Origin: Bryopsis sp. KO-2023
Taxonomy: Eukaryota; Chlorophyta; Ulvophyceae; Bryopsidales; Bryopsidaceae
Direction of reading: 5' to 3'
Assembly: GCA_030272585.1 (NCBI GenBank)
Contig: BSYQ01000009.1
Coordinates: 682,001-746,000, forward strand
DNA length: 64,000 nucleotides
The number at the start of each line of letters is the position of its first letter. The first letter of the stretch is position 1. A program made the position numbers and the translations under genes. The notes beneath the pieces are model-generated. The model searched no databases. It was not told the origin of the DNA and worked only from the letters and a program-made list of their open reading frames with translations. Shown here piece after piece: positions 11,920-24,318 of the stretch.

Positions 11920-13925
11920 AAACAGATCAAATCTGACATTCGGGTTGATGACAATCTTGTCTGAATATTACATTGAAAGAGAAACACCTCCCTCTAGCAC
12001 ATGCGGTAAAGTCCAGATGCCCTCCCGGAAAAGCTCATCCAGCAAATTGTTCATCCAAACATAAGACGAAACAGCCCATAAGTTTCTTTTCCATAGCAGC
12101 TCAATCCTCATAGAGCTACTTCAAACGAACTGCAAATTGACCAAAATAATCTTGGCCAGGCACCAAATTCAAAACTCCACTTTTCTCTCCAGTGGAGTTT
12201 TCATATTTCAGGAACCTGAAAATAAAACCCAGCACATTTCCTCTTCAAACGAGGCATTGAAACACGTCTTGCCTTTTTCCCTTTGCAGGCAACCCATCCC
12301 ATGATGCTGGCCTGAACATTCCAAGCGACTCAACATAGAGCCAAAAAAAGGAACCCATACTCTCCTTTTTGACAGCCATCGGACTCCCTCCTGCCATAGG
12401 AACTCCAAATGTCTGTTTGGTCGAATTTGATGCTGTGTTCTGTCGGCACAGCAGACCTCTATTTCTTGACTGGCTTCCCAAAGCCATGACGAACACGCTC
12501 CAAAAAACTCAGCGCAACAATGGTCTTCTAACGTCCAGCCAAAAGACCCCCCTTTGTTTTTAAGAGGCGTACTGCCACCCCTGGTGGCATTGTAATCTGG
12601 CCTCCAAACTCGTTCATCCAAAATAACGAATTTCAATAGGCCCTCGAAATCTGGCTGGACTCCGACCTTCTCACAATAAGGCCAGCAAACTTGTCTTTTA
12701 ATCGAAAAGACACACGACAGTGGGGGCACAATTTTCATGCCCTTGAGATGATACCAAACATCTCTAAAAAAGCCCACCAAATGTCTTTCCAGCCAGGAAA
12801 ATTTTGAACCAAAATTTCACATTGATTGGCCCATAATCTTATTGAGAATGTAAGTTCGAGTGCTGGCCATCACTAAAACTCAAAACTCAACAAAAATCAG
12901 AACTCAAGGCTTTACTCTTTTTTTTTTTTTTTTCATTCGACCATGTCAGTACCACAAGAAAACCCTCCTATTTCAGAGGCCGCCAAAAACCAACACCCCC
13001 GCCTCGACAAAGAAAATCCAACAATGCTCTCCACGATTAACCCTTTGAATGCTGTTGCGTTATTCCACCAAGACCCCTCGAAAATCAAAAGGCCGCGAAG
13101 TGTGTACCACCAGTCCTTGGTTTACTCTTGGCCGGCTCCAGGGGAGGTGAAATCCATCTTCAACTTTAATTTCCCGCCACTATTCACACACGCCTCCTGG
13201 AAGCCCGGGGTGAGGTCAACGGATACCTGCCACTGCCACTGGCAGGCAGTACACCCTCCACATTTTTAAGCCCGAGTTTTCTCCTCGCCGTGGGGGCGGG
13301 TCTGGAAACTCCTTCACTTTCCTTCCACCACTGTCCAGACCCATTCAACCCCACGGCGGCGATCTTCGACCGGGACAGACGGAGTCGCAGGCGGCACCAT
13401 CAGAATCAATCGGAAGGCATCTCACAGGCCTGCAAAATGGTCGAAAAAAACATGGATAAGGAAATGGTCGGAAAAAACAAGGATAAGGGAATGCCTTGCA
13501 AACTCAAGGCGGCGGCTGCTGAAAATCGTCCAAACATTTTGCAACAAGAGTACCGTGACGGAGCATCACTCAACCGTCTCACTTCACTTGAACGACAGTT
13601 TTTTTATTGTTTCCTGGAAACAAAAACGAGAACGAAAAGTATCTTCCCGTCCTTTTTCGGGCTTCTCTCTTCCGACATACCTTAACTGCAGTTTCGCGCC
13701 ATTTTAACTCGGACGTCTCCGAGGCATCAAACGCAGCTCTGTCCTTTTCCTTCGTCGCGCGCGACGGTGGGGGTGAGAGGTATGCAGTGGGCGCTCATAT
13801 TTGCGCCGTCGGCGTTTCCGTGCATACTTGCTCGGTCGGTTCGTTGTATGTCTTGCTGCCGTCCCCGCTCTTTTCAACCCCGAGAAGGTACGACAATTCT
13901 CGTGTTTCTGGACATCCATCCCATC
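11920..13925. repeat. dispersed repeat, copy A (unclassified element)
   Basis: This segment is homologous, in inverted orientation, to 32660-34050. Shared landmarks include a minus-strand peptide starting with FRDVWYHLKG and, on the plus strand, the stretch CTCGGACGTCTCCGAGGCAT and a terminal GACATCCATCCCATC. Copy A carries about 570 bp (roughly 13030-13610) that copy B lacks. Homology fades near 11920 and stops near 13925. I see no terminal repeats, reverse transcriptase or transposase motif, so the class is undetermined; the block may be a non-autonomous element or a dispersed gene-fragment duplication. Confidence 0.75.
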
Positions 13926-14527
13926 ATCAAACAGAAATCAGCCGAAACTCAATTGTGTCAAGGTGCGCTTGCCAGTTCTCGACAGTCAGGGCAGTGGCCT
14001 TTGTTGAGAGAATCAATAAGATGAAACATGAGCGGTTGATTCAAAGAGCAGCATCCCACACCGGGGCCACACTGAAACCATAAATTTGACGACCGTATGT
14101 GAACTTTAGTTGCTGCCGTTTTTGTCTTTTGAAGGCCTTGCTAGGCAAAGGAAGGTTCAATTTTCTGGTGATGCCCTTGGTTTGGTGAATGAATCTGCCT
14201 GCTGTATCCTGAGACTACATTCTTCATCCAGCACTGGTCCAGGGTTCAGGTCTTGCTCGATTCTTTACTGTGGACTTCCCCAGTGTGTTGTGTTTCTTTG
14301 GAAATGCAAAATCCCCCCAAATCAAAAAGAGAAACAAATCACATCATCCACCCCCTGAAGTACTAAGATGTTGCATCACAACGATCGAAATACAAGATCG
14401 AATCCAATACTCAAACCTATCCACAGGGGAAGAACCGAACCAAGCTATTCCCATCAAGCAAGTGACGAGGAGCAAAACTGCATGCATTTTTTCTTGCACA
14501 GGAAACGCCAGAATTGTTGCTGTGGGG
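13926..14527. other. intergenic region
   Basis: Six hundred bases between the dispersed repeat and the stop codon of the BtuF-like gene. It should contain that gene's 3' UTR (minus strand). I see no other feature. Confidence 0.5.
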
Positions 14528-17471
14528 CTATTCTTCCCACATTTTCCACGATTGTCCATGGTAGCCATACACTTGCGCTTCAGGGTGTAGAATTTCAACC
14601 AAAGCTTCAATCGAATCGGCCAACAGGGGTCCTGGGCGAGAAAACAGCCTTTCCCCTGTGGAAAAGACCCCCCAAAGAAACCAGCGAAATTCCATATCAA
14701 ATTCCGTATCATGAATTTACCAACACAACTCAAAAACTCTTTGCACTGAAATAGAGTTTCAAGCCGCCAAGAATTATTACTTTGAAAGTGTTCAATATGC
14801 TTCCAAACTCACCGTCGACCACAGCAAGCTGTGATGTTTTCGGTAAAACGCTGACAAACTCTGCAGCTTGTTCGCGTACATTTTCCAAACCCTTCTTTAG
14901 ATTCATTCCACACACAGCCACCACCACCACATCAGGATTTGCCTCTGAGAAATCATCAGCCAATTCAGAATCAAGCCAAAACAAGATCAAGTTTGAGTGA
15001 AAAATTAAAAGGAAGGACGATATGCAAAAGTCAAAGGCCGCCCACCATTCAGAAGCTTGTTTGTGAATTAAAATTCTAACAGCTTTCAATAAATATTTAA
15101 TAAGGATATTTCAGAATCCTTCACTGGAATAATAGGTTCACTGTTTTTATTCTCAATTCTCAAGGTTGTGATTTCTTCAAAGTTGGTTTCACTTTTTTGT
15201 TTTACACTTGGCAGGAAAAGATCACTGAGAACCAATTGAAACTTTTTTTTTTCAGAAAAAGGGGACTAAGGCCAAAAAAGCACTTGAATATATTACTCAC
15301 AGTAACGTTCAGTAGTGGAGGGGAAAAACAACAAAACAAACCTTTGAGTTGATCTGTCGTAACTTGCACTGCTTCTTCAACTTTCCCCACCACATCTTGA
15401 CCTCCCACTAACCGAATCAATTCAGGAACCCATGCACTCCCTGAAAACAGTGGATTCTGGGGAGAAAAAAAAATTAACCACCGATCCTCAGCAATGGACA
15501 AAGACTTGTTCCGTGGTTGCAGATTTTCAAAACATCGATTTCAATCCCAATAAAGATCTCAATTTCAAAAAAAAATAAATGGAATTTTGTTGATTCTAAT
15601 TCTGATTACTGGAACGAAAAGCAATGAAGAAGAAAAAGTGCAACTTCGTACAGTGGAAAAATATGATACCTCCATCTACGTGGATTAATTCTGAGTCATT
15701 AAAAAAAATTGTGTTTTTTACGGTTGGTCCTGCAAAGTAATAATGGACCGGTGCAATTGGTTTAATTCACGACATCATTAGTGTCAACTGCACGTGAAGG
15801 ATTGACAGCAATTGAATTCTGCTTTGAGGCAATTTGCTTTTTCCCTGAAATCTCACCAGCCATTGAAAACAAGCCACTTTCGGCGATTTTCTTCCCACAC
15901 ATGATTCTCTCGCCGTTTCCAATCTCTGATGCAGCTCTTAGAAAAAATACAAAAAGAAAAATCAACACAGCGAAAGGATTTTGCTTCTTTTCTTCTCAAT
16001 TTTCTAAACACATTTCAACTATTTTCTGAGCACTTCTCCTTACTTTTGATGAGCTCCTTTCCTTTACGATTTTGCCCCAAAGCATCTGAAATTTTCTGGA
16101 CATCTTCCCATGTTTCTTTGAGATTCGCCGCAGCCAAATGCACGATTTTAGGACAATACCCCAATGCCAACTCGAGAGCAAACTTATAAGGCTCATCCTC
16201 AGCAGGGCCCACACCCTTTGTCGAGAGAAAAAAAAAATAGACACGTAAAGGGGAAGAAATCAATTCCAAAAAAGTCAGCAACTTGATAAAAACTACACAA
16301 AAAAATGCAACTGCGGTTGTTTCCCTGATCCAAATACGAAAAGAAAATTCTAGCAATGCATGCATGCAAGCCGAAGATCGAGCCAGGATTGTTTGTCTTT
16401 GGTTTAGCTGACATACCTGCATTTGGGTAAGAATGATTTCTGGCTTCACATGTTTCAGTTTTTCCACGTCCAGCTTGTATACAGAGAGTCCATATTCGAT
16501 CAGAAATTCTGAATCGCAGCACCCAGAGCGACAAGCTGCAGAAACCGATGCATTGCATGCACTCTTCGAAAGCCAGCGGACAGAAAAACTCAATCAGTGA
16601 ATTGATTGGTCAACCAACTGACTACCTTGATAAAATGTTCATTTATTCGAGGAAATTGCATTCTTTTCTTATGTGCGTTCATTGAAAATACAAGAGAGGG
16701 GCACAGGCAGTAATAATCGATTTCCTTTTTGCATGCAACTGGATTCAACACAAATCCTGCTTCTTCCAAAGTCAACAAAAATTGGCAATGCACAGTCAGA
16801 AGTCGCTTACCAAAGCATGACTAAGGTCTTCCTGACTAATCCCTTCAACTTTGTTTTCTGTACAGATTGTGGCGCCTTGCACCCCCTCATCATCACACTA
16901 TCCACACCAACCAGTCTGTTTCCTTTCCACAATTAAACTTTATGCAAGTCTTTGATCCATTTTTTTCTATCATCGAGGACCAGGTAATCCCACACCAACA
17001 GAATACCAGCAAGTTTTCCTGTCGCTACTGTTTTTTTTTTTTCCCACTCTATCAATGCTGAATTGGGACCAAGCAGATTTCGAAACGCGCCTTAATCAAC
17101 TAACGAATGGCTGAATCCATCAGAATAGAACACTTGGAGTGTTGAGGAAAATGATCTGGTTCAGCATTTGGCCTCAATTATTTCCATTGTCTGGGTAAGT
17201 CTATCCCTAGATATTTCAATTTGTGCGATCTAAAACTCTTTTCCACTCTGCTCCTACAAATAACTCCACAAGGCCCCCAGGTGTGTTTGGAAAAGAGTGT
17301 TGGCATTCGGCACAACCGCCATCATGTGGATAGAGATGTGTTTAGAACATGTATGATTCGATCTGGGGGTTGAAATTCTGGTACCTCGTGCGACCTTCCC
17401 ACGATCGATTCTGAAAGCCCCAAGGCGCAAACGGTGTCGGTGGCCGAAGGCAAGAGGGATACAACACGCAT
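14528..17471 (-). CDS. BtuF-like cobalamin/metal-binding protein (periplasmic-binding-protein fold)
   Basis: Eight exons with closing phases: 17471-17385, 16897-16811, 16563-16417, 16215-16044, 15936-15857, 15456-15342, 14944-14813, 14655-14528; 315 residues. The chain starts MRVVSLLPSATDTVCALGL, then SHECDDEGVQGAT, GLSVYKLD, PEIILTQ, PKVACFQWLNPLF, WVPELIRLVGG, ANPDVVVVAVCG and FSRPGPLLADSIEAL. Each is a diagnostic block of the BtuF/TroA-type family (Pfam Peripla_BP_2). In bacteria such proteins deliver vitamin B12 or iron-siderophores to ABC importers; stand-alone versions without signal peptides exist. This one has no signal peptide or membrane segment, so a soluble cytosolic or organellar B12/metal binder is inferred. 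The usual CxVC motif after ILTQ is replaced by GVGPAED. Seven introns show it is settled in the nucleus, whatever its origin. Confidence 0.93.
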
Positions 17472-18551
17472 GTTGAATTCGAACGAACATGACGTTTTCA
17501 TTGGGGGCCAACCCAGCTTAAGACATGACAAATCACTTTGATTGGGTGGATGGAACTTGGATGAGGTGCCGCAGATGCACCGGTTCTTGGCCCTGTTCCT
17601 CGCTTTGCTGCCGAGTGGGGGTGGCTGCAAAATGCATGTTGATCCCTTTTTCTTTTCTGTTGGTTCGGCCAAATTTTTGCCCTTCACTGGATGATGGTGC
17701 CTTGTACAGATCATGCAGTGGCTCTAATTTGACATCAGCCCAAGGAAGAGTGATCCGGGGTTTTGGTGTAAACGCCCTTTTGTGGCCTGCGGAAGGCCTC
17801 AGAAAATTTCTGATTTTCCCTGTTTTCGTCTCATTCAAACACGATGAGCCCCAATTCAAAATTTGTGGTTGCTGCTACAGGTCATGGAACTCCGTTTTCG
17901 TTTCGTTTTCGTTTCCCATTCTTAACAATAATCCATTAAAAAAAAAAAGCAAGTGAAGCCATGGATTCCGCTAAAACACCGCCATACCCCATACTGAGTC
18001 CCCCAAAACACCCATCATGATTGACACTAAGAGTTACACCATCCCATTCTGTGCAGATACACCCGAATGACAATACACTGCAGATCACTCTGCTAACCAC
18101 CCCCTAGAAACACTACAAGCACCCCTTTCCTTTTTTTTTTTTCGACTTTATTTAATAAGATCCAGGGTAGATCCATTTTGTCTGTGTGTACGAAAAATTT
18201 CTTGCTGTCCGACGAAAACTACAGCTAACCCTTTTTTTTTCCCCCATCGAACCTATCGATTATCACGCCCTCCAAAACTGTCCCCAGTTCCCTTTATATA
18301 ATAACCACAGACAAGCATTTTCGAAAAGAAAACTCATCTTCTGGTTGGGCGATTTTTTTCCCCCCCTCCTGACCCTGCACACCAGCTTCCCTCCTTTTCA
18401 CAAGAAAGTGAACCGGTGCATGTACATAAAACAAAGAAAAAAGAAACAAAAAACACCAACAACTTTTGCTTTAAAAAAAGCGCAAACCATAGCTTCCGAA
18501 TGAGAATGGACAAAAAAAAAATAGTCTTCCTCGTTTGGCTGAGAGGAATAT
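17472..18551. other. upstream region of the BtuF-like gene and 3' flank of the PAPS transporter
   Basis: Both flanking genes are on the minus strand. The part next to 17471 keeps an in-frame upstream ATG at 17714, so a longer N-terminus for the BtuF-like protein cannot be excluded. The rest is AT-rich with homopolymer runs and no recognisable coding signal. Confidence 0.4.
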
Positions 18552-20243
18552 TCACGATCGGCTCTTGTGGTAAAATTTATGATATAGGGCCCCGAACACC
18601 AGAACTGTCCCCATCCTACATGACAAAAATTACACTTGTGTTGGGAAAAAAAACTGTATAAAATTACAGATTGAACTCCGGGAATTTTTTTTTGTAAATT
18701 TTGATTGTCAACTTGAAAAAAATAAAAATTAGCAGCGTTTCTGAGGGGGGTTTTTCTGAAACGTGTATTACAGTCCCAAGTTAAATTTTCAGATTTCCTG
18801 AAGGCAATACTTTATATTTATTTTTCTATTTTAAATGAGGCAGATAGATGGAACAAAGTGTTGTTTGTTATGCACAGGTTTTGGGGCACCTTGTATTTTT
18901 TTCGTCCAAATTTGACAATGGGATTCCAATGCAAATAAAGATTCAATGTCAAACTAAAAAGTACACGGCTCAAAATACCGATTGTTTTGGGACAATTTGT
19001 GATCAATTGGAAGAGGGGGGGAGGTGATGATTTGCAACACTTACCATTGGCCCCTTGTGAGTGGGTGTCCAAACACCAGGCAAGACAACAGAATGGAAAA
19101 CCATTGCCTAGTGGTCATGATTGTGGCAAACACCAAAGCTCCATAACTCTTGATGGTGTGGGAAACAAAGAATTGCACTGTGGCGCTGGCCAGCGAAATC
19201 GCCAGCACCCAGGTCCAAGCCTCCGGATTCCTCCTCATAAAATTCACTGCGGGCCACAGTTTCCCCGTCCCCAGCAAACCAGTCGTGCTGAGCACAATAG
19301 AACAGGCGGTCGTGTACAGCACTTGATTCCATAAGTCCATATCGTAGCCAGAAAATAGGCGGTCTTGCCAAGTGGATGTGAATCCGTCCACCGCTAAGTA
19401 CACGAGTAGCAGGGCTCCCCCGTATATGTACAAAATCTCCACAGCGCTCGTCTTGGACAGCCCCACGCTCGAAGCTACGTTTCCCTCCAGAAGAAATGTG
19501 GCGCATCCCCCCACGATCACGGCTGCGTAAACGTACTCCTTGACGGAATACACCTCTCTATTGATTATTGTTTGCCAGAGCATCACGGGGATCATCTTGA
19601 CGCACTTCGCCAACACTTGAACCGGAAACGAGACGTATTTCAGCGCCTCGTATTGGCACGTCGACGAAATCACATTCGCGACGCTCACAGCTCCGTAAGA
19701 CGTCAGCGGCGCCACAGGCTCGACGCTCCCTCTGGTCACCAGCGTCGCGACCAGCGCCACAAAACACGCCACTATCCGATTGCACAGCACCAGGAACAGC
19801 GAGTGATTGAACCGCGCTTGCTTCTTTCCAAACGGTATCGTCATGATGCGCTCCTGCAGCAGGCCGTACACCATCAACGAGCCGGTCAGTCCCAGAACGC
19901 AAAGCAACGCCGATATCGTTTCCCTCGTCGCCAAAGACGCCAGAAAATTGCGCGTCCGGCTTCCGGTAGTGATGGAAAACAACGGCAGACGATCGCTTCG
20001 TCTTTTGGCGCGAGCGGATGCGTCCGATATTCGCCTCCCACTCGGCGGCAATCCTTTCCCACCAAGCTCCCCTGGTTTCGTTACTACGATAGTGGTGGCC
20101 CCGGACGGATCAGGAGAGGGCCTAGGAGATAAAGCATCGCCGTTCGTCGTCGAGAAATCCCCGTGCGTGGGAACGGCGCCACTCGAAGAATAACCTGACC
20201 ACGCCTCCTGACGCCCCTCTTGCATCCGTCTCCAGCCACCCAA
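18552..20243 (-). CDS. PAPS transporter, SLC35B2/PAPST1-like nucleotide-sulfate translocator
   Basis: Two exons, 20243-19045 and 18615-18552, joined in phase (TG|G, a Trp codon); 420 residues. After a polar Ser/Arg-rich N-terminus of about 100 residues come roughly ten hydrophobic segments. Family blocks include YGLLQERIMT, FLVLCNRIVA, QYEALKYVSFPVQVLAK, MIPVMLWQTI, DGFTSTWQDRLF and FATIMTTRQWFSILLSCL. These match animal SLC35B2/PAPST1 closely and the related plant UTR proteins. The family exchanges 3'-phosphoadenosine 5'-phosphosulfate into the Golgi lumen for sulfation. The substrate is inferred from family; a UDP-sugar cannot be excluded. The small last exon ends VFGALYHKFYHKSRS, a basic C-tail. 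The gene lies head-to-head with the TrhO-like gene, about 290 bp apart. Confidence 0.9.
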
Positions 20244-20532
20244 GCTCCGACCACTTCAGCAAATCTTAACGCCGATCCACGTTCGTATCCAGCCGTTTTT
20301 CCTCTTCTTTTCTCGTCTCTTCTCAGACTTTTTCGTTTGGTGGTGTTTCGTTTTCTCAACCGCTTGACGTCTGATTGCCCCCAAAAAGAATCTCGGACAA
20401 ACGTTTTTTCGTAGCGAGCCCGACATCCAGAATCTCCTGTTGTACAGCCCCACAAAGGTGTCGGGTTTCTCTCCAAATCGAGCATTCGTCGTCGGGCTGG
20501 GGCTGCCGATTCTCGGAACAGTGGCGGAGACG
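20244..20532. promoter_or_regulatory. bidirectional promoter between the PAPS transporter and the TrhO-like gene
   Basis: Only 289 bases separate the two divergent start codons (fewer if the TrhO-like protein starts at the upstream in-frame ATG at 20440). The stretch is a CT-rich/AG-rich mixture with no clear TATA box, as expected for divergently transcribed housekeeping genes. Assignment is by position only. Confidence 0.55.
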
Positions 20533-23500
20533 ATGGCAGGAACGTTCGCCCCCCTTTCGAATCAAGCGCGATGGATGTCCACGAGTTGGAGGTTTCTCAA
20601 ACCCAAAACCTGCAGTTTTCACGCAATTCTGAACAGAGGAGCGAGAAGGGATCCTCAGCACCAAGGTTGGTTTGCAAGAAAATCCTGCTCTTCAGATGTA
20701 GTTCTACTTACCTGTTTGCTTGACCTCGCCCATAATACTTCTGAAAAATTTTTTGGCCTCAGTATGTCGTATTCGATCCCCGGTAGCACTGGCCACTTCC
20801 ATGCATGATGGAGAGTCGACAGCATCGCCTGAAAATTCTGGGGAACCTGTCTTGGGGGAGCATACCCAATACTGTGTGGTTAATTTCTACCATCTGGTTG
20901 ACATTCAAAATCCACAACAGGTGAGTTCAGGCCGCACACCATGGATCATGTATCTTTATTTCGTAATAACTTGTGAAGTTTTGAATTGTGTTGATACTAA
21001 ATTATGCTCTTTGCAGAAATTCAAAAAAGAAACATAAAATTAGAAAACCAAAGAGATTCCAATGGAAAATGTTGAAGGACTCATAAGTTCAGCATCCAAT
21101 GTCCAGTAGAATGCAAAAAAAAAACAGTCGAAATGATGATTTTCTTGGTACGATTTTTCATACTGTAGCTCGTTGATGCTGGGCGGCTTTCCACTGTTGT
21201 TGTTTCTGTGGTACAGGCTGTGGAGGATCACAAAGTCTGGATGACTGACAGAGATATTAAAGGAAGGATATATCTTTCTACGCAAGGGATCAATGCCCAG
21301 TACAGTGGAGCTTGGGATGATGCAGTTGCTTATCCAAAATGGCTGGAGCAGCAGCGAGAGTTTCAAGTTAGTGCGTGCGTATGCCTTCAATTTATTTTTT
21401 CTCTTCTTAGTTTCCTGATGTCTGTCGATTGATGCAATAGAGTCATGCGTAGAATTATGATTTCTTTTCTTTAACAAGCAATGGATGTTTTTCTGATTTT
21501 CTGTTTCATAAGATATTGGTTATTTTTTTGGATGGGCTAAATGAGCCTGCACTGTGGATTTAAGTAAACAACAAGACATGGTTATGATTATGTCTGTTTC
21601 TTCATTGCTTTGCAAAAATTTTCTGGCTCGTCCAAACTTGCTCATCAACATTCTCTCACCTTGGACCAGCTCCAATTTCCCCAGCTTTCTACTAGGTTCT
21701 TATTTCAATTGCAATCATTTTCTCAATAGTTTCTTCAAGTGCTGCATTCTTTCAGAACTATTGAAACATGGGAAAGCCACATGTAGCCTGTCCACTGTGC
21801 AAATGAGTGATTATGGCCGACCGTCAATCGAATAACAGGGAAGCTGTGATTGTGGGCAAAGTAGGGATTGAGATGGAACTGCGAACCGGCACAAGAGCAT
21901 TTGTTTCCTAAGCTTCGACTGCAATTCAAGAGTAATCTGGTTCATCTCAGTGGGGGTATGGCCGGCTTGCCGATAACTTCTCCGGAGGCTCGAGCCACCC
22001 CCCTGTCTCCGCCTGAGTGGAAAGATATGCTGAAGAACGCCATCAATGTGAGCCATTTCTGAATTTTCAATCATGAATGTAGGATGATGTCCACAGCGCA
22101 AGGATGGGTTTGGATTTGAATTCAACTTCAAAATCAGTTTGGTTTCTGAGGTTTAAAACTGGGGGTTTTGATGAGAAAAATGCATATGGTTGAAGTTTTT
22201 TGACCAGAAATTCTGGATGTGGGTGGGAATAACCCCAGAATAACGGCTTTCTGACGAGGAGTGGATATCCACGGTACATGCAGAATTCAGAATTCAGTGA
22301 TTCTTGATTTTCCTTTCTTTCATTTTTTTGAAAGTTGTCTGACAAGGCAAGCGAATCGCCCGTCGTCTTGGATATTCGCAACGGATATGAGTGGGATGCT
22401 GGTCACTTTGAAGGAGCTTCTCGGCCAGCAGAAGATTCGTTTTGTCAAACCCCTGTAGGGACAAGCGATGAGGATGTGCCCGAATTTTTGGAAGGAAAAG
22501 ACCCCGACGCCCCCATCATGGTGAGAACTGCTTTCAGAAATTGTTGTTAAAAAAAAAACTTTTTTTTTTCAAAAGGTAGAAAGGTTGGAAAGGAAAGGTT
22601 GGACAGATTGCAATGTAAATGAACATATCATTTGAGTTTTCGTTTTGCTTGGGCTGCTGATCATTGTACAGTGGATTTTTTTATAGATGTATTGCACAGG
22701 GGGCATCCGGTGCGACGTTTACTCAACTTTTTTGCGAAAGAAAGGGTTCAAAAACCTGTATAGTTTGGAGGGCGGTGTCCAGAAGTACTTCAAGGAGGAG
22801 GGTGGGGATCATTGGGAAGGGAGCCTGTTTGTGTTCGATGGCCGGCTGGCAATTCCTCCAGAGCCGGAAAGCAATGCAAAAGGTTGGTGGAATTTCCAAC
22901 AGAATTAACCACAGAATTTCCCTGCAGTGTTATTTCTAATGGCTGCCCGGGAAAGCAATGGAATAAAAATTTGAGGAATCTCGTCACAGGCCTTGAAAGC
23001 ATTTTTTTGGGTTCATTACAATTAGAATCGCTCGAGAAAATAATAAAATGAAACAAATTAAATCTGTAATATGCTTTGATCAAGATAATTAAAATCAGGG
23101 GTGAACCAACCAAGCGCAGCCGAAAATATGAATCTGGAAGGTCCAGATCTACTTGCGCACCACAGAATGGTTCATTGCATTTTGGTTCGAAACATCGTTT
23201 TTTTTGCTGGTGAAGGAAGTGTCCTCAATTTTTGTTCGACCGTTGTTCTTTCTTGTTTTGAAGGTCCCCTTCCGGCAGCGATACCTTGTGAACTGTGTGG
23301 TGAAAGCTCCGCGGAGCTGCCCCACATGAATTGTGCAAATGTCGATTGCAACAAACTGTTCGTCGCTTGCCCCTCCTGCAAAGTCCGAGCCAAAGGCTGC
23401 TGCTGTGAGCAATGCATAGACGCCCCAAGGTGACTGAAACAAAACAAATCTAGAAACCTCCATCAACACATGCAGACAGAAACCAGAAAAGCTTCTTTTT

Positions 23501-24318
23501 TCAGTGAATTCCATTTCGTCTGGGTTTTTTACGGAAGCGATAATTGCAAATGACAGGTTGCTGCGGCCGATGCTTGAGAGTGGGATGTATGGGAAATGGG
23601 GCAATTATGCGAAAGGCAGCCGCCGCTCCAGAACTCGACATTTGATTGAAATGGAGGAGGAGAGCACGGAGCCCAATGGAAAACCAAGCACCAGAAGGAA
23701 AAGATCGTCAGCTCGTAAACAAATGAAGAGAGATGAAATGAAAGAGGAAAAGCAGCGACAAAAAGCCATGGTATTTGAAACGCACGCACATGCTGGCATT
23801 TTTTGCATGAGAAAAATGCCACACAGATTCCCCCTTTTGATATCAATCGATTAGAGACCTTAAAACTCGCTGCAATTTATCAAGCAACCCTTTGGTATTT
23901 CTTCCCGTAAAAAAATTCAAAGATTTAAGATGCATTCTTGATGGAATGTTTGTACCGGAACCGCAACAACCCAGAATGTCTTCGAAGCTTTTCCTGCAAA
24001 GAATTTCCTTTTTTGCTTAATTTGTTTTCACAGCCATTTATCAACTCCATATGCTCTTTATCTTCTTGTCGACAAATCCACTGTCGACAAATCCACTGTC
24101 CACAAGCTGGTGAAAATTGATTATTGAGAAATTGGAATATCAATTTTCTGGCGCCCACGCTAAAACGAAATTTGAAAATGAAATGCTGAAGTTAATGTAC
24201 GTTTTTCTTCTGCTGTTTGTAGGCTAAAGCCGCAATGGATGCGAAAGAAAACGAAAGCGACTCTTCCCCCACTGTTTCTCTGAGGGAGGGATTGTCATCC
24301 CTGCAAATCAAATCATGA
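20533..24318 (+). CDS. rhodanese-domain tRNA uridine(34) hydroxylase, TrhO/STR7-STR8 type
   Basis: Nine exons with closing phases: 20533-20665, 20787-20920, 21217-21366, 21865-22047, 22335-22520, 22687-22882, 23264-23429, 23557-23770, 24223-24318; 485 residues. The N-terminus (MAGTFAPLSNQARW, Arg/Ser rich) looks like an organellar transit peptide. Then come the TrhO core YCVVNFYHLV and GRIYLSTQGINAQYSG, the linker EHLFPKLRLQFKSNLV, and a rhodanese domain with VVLDIRNGYEWDAGHFEGA and active-site loop CTGGIR (Cys265). A Cys-rich segment near residues 335-380 with CxxC and CxC pairs matches the plant STR8 tail and probably binds zinc. A basic, charged C-terminus follows. Bacterial TrhO makes 5-hydroxyuridine at tRNA position 34; that role is inferred here. 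An in-frame ATG at 20440 could give a longer leader. Downstream sequence to about 24950 is probably 3' UTR. Confidence 0.93.

Noticed and set aside
12208-12780. 190-codon minus-strand open frame
   Set aside because: Part of dispersed repeat copy A; related to a shorter frame in copy B but to no known protein family, so not called as a gene.
11920-13925. Possibility that the dispersed repeat is an LTR retroelement or virus copy
   Set aside because: No long terminal repeats, polymerase, integrase or capsid-like frame is visible in either copy.
16933-17032. Minus-strand frame ending DDRKKWIKDLHKV between exons 1 and 2 of the BtuF-like gene
   Set aside because: Exons 1 and 2 join directly in phase and restore the SHECDDEG motif, so no extra exon is needed; no family match.
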